A DNA stretch of 6,031 bases. Origin: an uncultured Ruminococcus sp. Its GTDB lineage: Bacteria; Bacillota; Clostridia; Oscillospirales; Ruminococcaceae. Positions 5,441 to 6,031 of this stretch are shown one piece after another (position 1 is the first letter of the stretch; each line of letters starts with the position of its first letter). The position numbers and the translations under genes were made by a program. The notes under the pieces were generated by a model. The model had not been told where the DNA came from, did not search any database, and saw only the letters and a program-made list of their open reading frames with translations. Location of the stretch: the NCBI GenBank assembly GCA_947177375.1, contig CAMWUF010000076.1, positions 1 to 6,031 on the forward strand. The letters are read 5' to 3'.

Positions 5441-5616
5441 TCAAATCTGAAGAGGTTAACATCTATATGATCTTCGTATTTTATATAGACCTTTTGGCAT
5501 TCATAACAAATGGATATAGAAAATGAAATTCGTTTTTTTCTATATCTGGAAGTTAATTCCAATAATTAAGTAAAAATTCTTCATTATCAGTCATTCCTCT
5601 TACTGATGTAGGCCTT
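5441..5616. other. Decayed sequence upstream of the RecD fragment
   Basis: There is no intact gene here. A 49-codon minus-strand frame (5416-5565) reads, in part, CYECQKVYIKYEDHIDVN. It has no start codon with a ribosome binding site and overlaps the RecD fragment in another frame, so it may be a scrap of another element gene fused at the break. On the plus strand there is only a 19-codon frame at 5512 without a ribosome binding site. The notable structure is the hairpin at 5513-5546. Confidence 0.4.
5513..5546. repeat. Long inverted repeat / hairpin
   Basis: GATATAGAAAA (5513-5523) and TTTTCTATATC (5536-5546) form an 11-bp perfect stem. Inside the 12-nt loop, AAA (5526-5528) and TTT (5533-5535) can pair around TTCG, extending it after a 2-nt bulge. 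No T-run follows on either strand, so it is not a standard terminator. Its role is unknown. Confidence 0.5.
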
Positions 5617-5655
5617 GACTCTGACATAGACTCTAACATTGGCTCTGGTGTAGAC
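5617..5655 (+). repeat. Degenerate 12-bp repeat coding D-S-D-I units
   Basis: GACTCTGACATA, GACTCTAACATT and GGCTCTGGTGTA follow in tandem, then GAC. In the plus frame they read DSDI-DSNI-GSGV-D, ending at a TAG (5671-5673) after KNSTH. The frame is open from about 5569 but has no start, so it looks like the acidic tail of a truncated plus-strand gene. Confidence 0.45.
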
Positions 5656-5668
5656 AAAAATAGCACAC

Positions 5669-5706
5669 ACTAGTAGAGATTACTGATGAAAAAAAGTGAT
5701 ACTAGT
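5669..5706 (+). other. Bulged hairpin
   Basis: ACTAGTA (5669-5675) pairs with TACTAGT (5700-5706), and after a 4-nt bulge TTACT (5680-5684) pairs with AGTGA (5695-5699) with one G-T wobble, around an A-rich 10-nt loop. It starts at the stop of the truncated acidic frame and adjoins the next two nested stems. Confidence 0.4.
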
Positions 5707-5771
5707 ACCACCTTAGTAGTAGGAGGGATTGAAAAGTTGACATATGTGTCAACTTTTTTCGTTGGTGGTAC
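5705..5771. repeat. Outer inverted repeat GTACCACC / GGTGGTAC
   Basis: GTACCACC (5705-5712) and GGTGGTAC (5764-5771) are perfect 8-bp complements enclosing a strong ribosome-binding-like AGGAGGG (5721-5727) and the hairpin at 5732-5757. The two nested stems could form a multi-branch RNA. The right arm slightly resembles the T-box consensus, but no specifier stem is seen. Confidence 0.45.
5732..5759 (+). terminator. Perfect 11-bp hairpin with T-run
   Basis: AAAAGTTGACA (5732-5742) and TGTCAACTTTT (5747-5757) pair perfectly around a TATG loop, with the T-run continuing to 5759. It fits an intrinsic terminator for a plus-strand transcript of the truncated gene ending at 5673, although the stem is AT-rich. 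An AGGAGGG lies 4 nt before it, so it could alternatively shield a translation start (TTG at 5737 or ATG at 5744, both giving only short frames). Confidence 0.55.
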
Positions 5772-5966
5772 GAGCTTGAAGATTACAAAAATTTGCATTA
5801 ATTATATTTCCAATAAATTACAATTTTAGAGCAAAAAAATTAGACAAGAAATCAACTTGTCAATTTCATTTTTTGGTAAAAATTAGAAAATATTTCTTCC
5901 TATTTTTTCTTCACGAGGGGTGCGGAAACTTGTCAACTTGTCAAATTTGGCTATATAAAAACAAAA

Positions 5967-6017
5967 AAAAATTGACAAGTTAAAATTGACAAGTAAAATA
6001 TCAACTTGTCAATTTTT
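5967..6017. repeat. 15-bp perfect inverted repeat within the iteron cluster
   Basis: AAAAATTGACAAGTT (5967-5981) is the exact reverse complement of AACTTGTCAATTTTT (6003-6017), with a 21-nt spacer holding another direct copy. It could extrude as a cruciform, bind a dimer, or fold in RNA. Confidence 0.7.
5972..5999 (+). promoter_or_regulatory. Possible promoter overlapping the repeats
   Basis: TTGACA (5972-5977) and TAAAAT (5994-5999) are 16 bp apart on the plus strand. A gene starting beyond the window could be driven from here, with the repeats acting as operators. The -35 match is a by-product of the repeat sequence, so confidence is low. Confidence 0.35.
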
Positions 6018-6031
6018 AAAAATAATAATAC

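Larger units (their letters stand above)
5841..6017. repeat. Iteron-like cluster of TTGACAAGTT repeats
   Basis: The decamer TTGACAAGTT or its complement AACTTGTCAA occurs at 5854-5863 (minus), 5927-5936 and 5935-5944 (minus, overlapping by 2 bp), 5972-5981 (plus), 5986-5995 (plus, last base A) and 6003-6012 (minus), with a diverged copy at 5841-5850. Flanking DNA is very A/T-rich. Repeats of this density are typical of replication-initiator binding sites (iterons) or multi-site operators. Each copy contains TTGACA, so several also look like -35 boxes. No initiator gene is in the window; it may lie beyond 6031. Confidence 0.65.

Noticed and set aside
5760..5775. T-box riboswitch reading of GGTGGTAC
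   Set aside because: The match to the T-box consensus is partial, there is no specifier stem or downstream aminoacyl-tRNA synthetase or amino acid gene, and the terminator-like hairpin lies before it, not after.

Overview
The window is AT-rich, with strong AGGAGG-type ribosome binding sites and sigma-A-like promoters. The recognisable gene remnants are typical of mobile elements of anaerobic Firmicutes (Lachnospiraceae/Clostridia-like). I read it as accessory DNA: relics of an integrative/conjugative element with a compact, apparently intact two-gene operon embedded among them. The organism assignment is inference from composition and gene families.

Layout. Positions 1-109 hold a short 9-bp tandem repeat and a minus-strand terminator. 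Positions 155-761 (minus) are a frameshifted, N-terminally truncated RepA-like AAA ATPase. Positions 765-943 contain only scraps. Positions 944-3858 (minus) are the intact operon: a 779-residue protein whose C-terminal half I assign to the RtcB RNA-ligase fold, then, 8 nt downstream, a 188-residue histidine-phosphatase-family protein. Positions 3859-4215 are a dense regulatory region with face-to-face promoters, a palindrome, repeated heptamers and phased A-tracts. Positions 4216-4983 (plus) are a TRIC/UPF0126-like membrane protein whose last ~53 residues read antisense through older minus-strand coding DNA. Positions 4822-5440 (minus) are relics of element genes, including the C-terminus of a RecD-like helicase. 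From 5441 to the end there is no intact gene, but there are hairpins and, at 5841-6017, a cluster of 10-bp iteron-like TTGACAAGTT repeats.

How the parts may work together. The RtcB-like protein keeps the histidine/cysteine/asparagine pattern of the metal and guanylate site, including the GNHF motif, a second histidine exactly 17 residues later, and a late HGxG histidine. It carries ~350 residues of extra N-terminal sequence, with a possible degenerate phospholipase-D-like region. The paired phosphatase could process RNA ends or a nucleotide intermediate. The most interesting hypothesis is an undescribed RNA-repair or RNA-modification system, perhaps for defence, carried on a decayed mobile element. 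The fold assignment rests on motifs and spacing seen here; the defence role is speculation from context.
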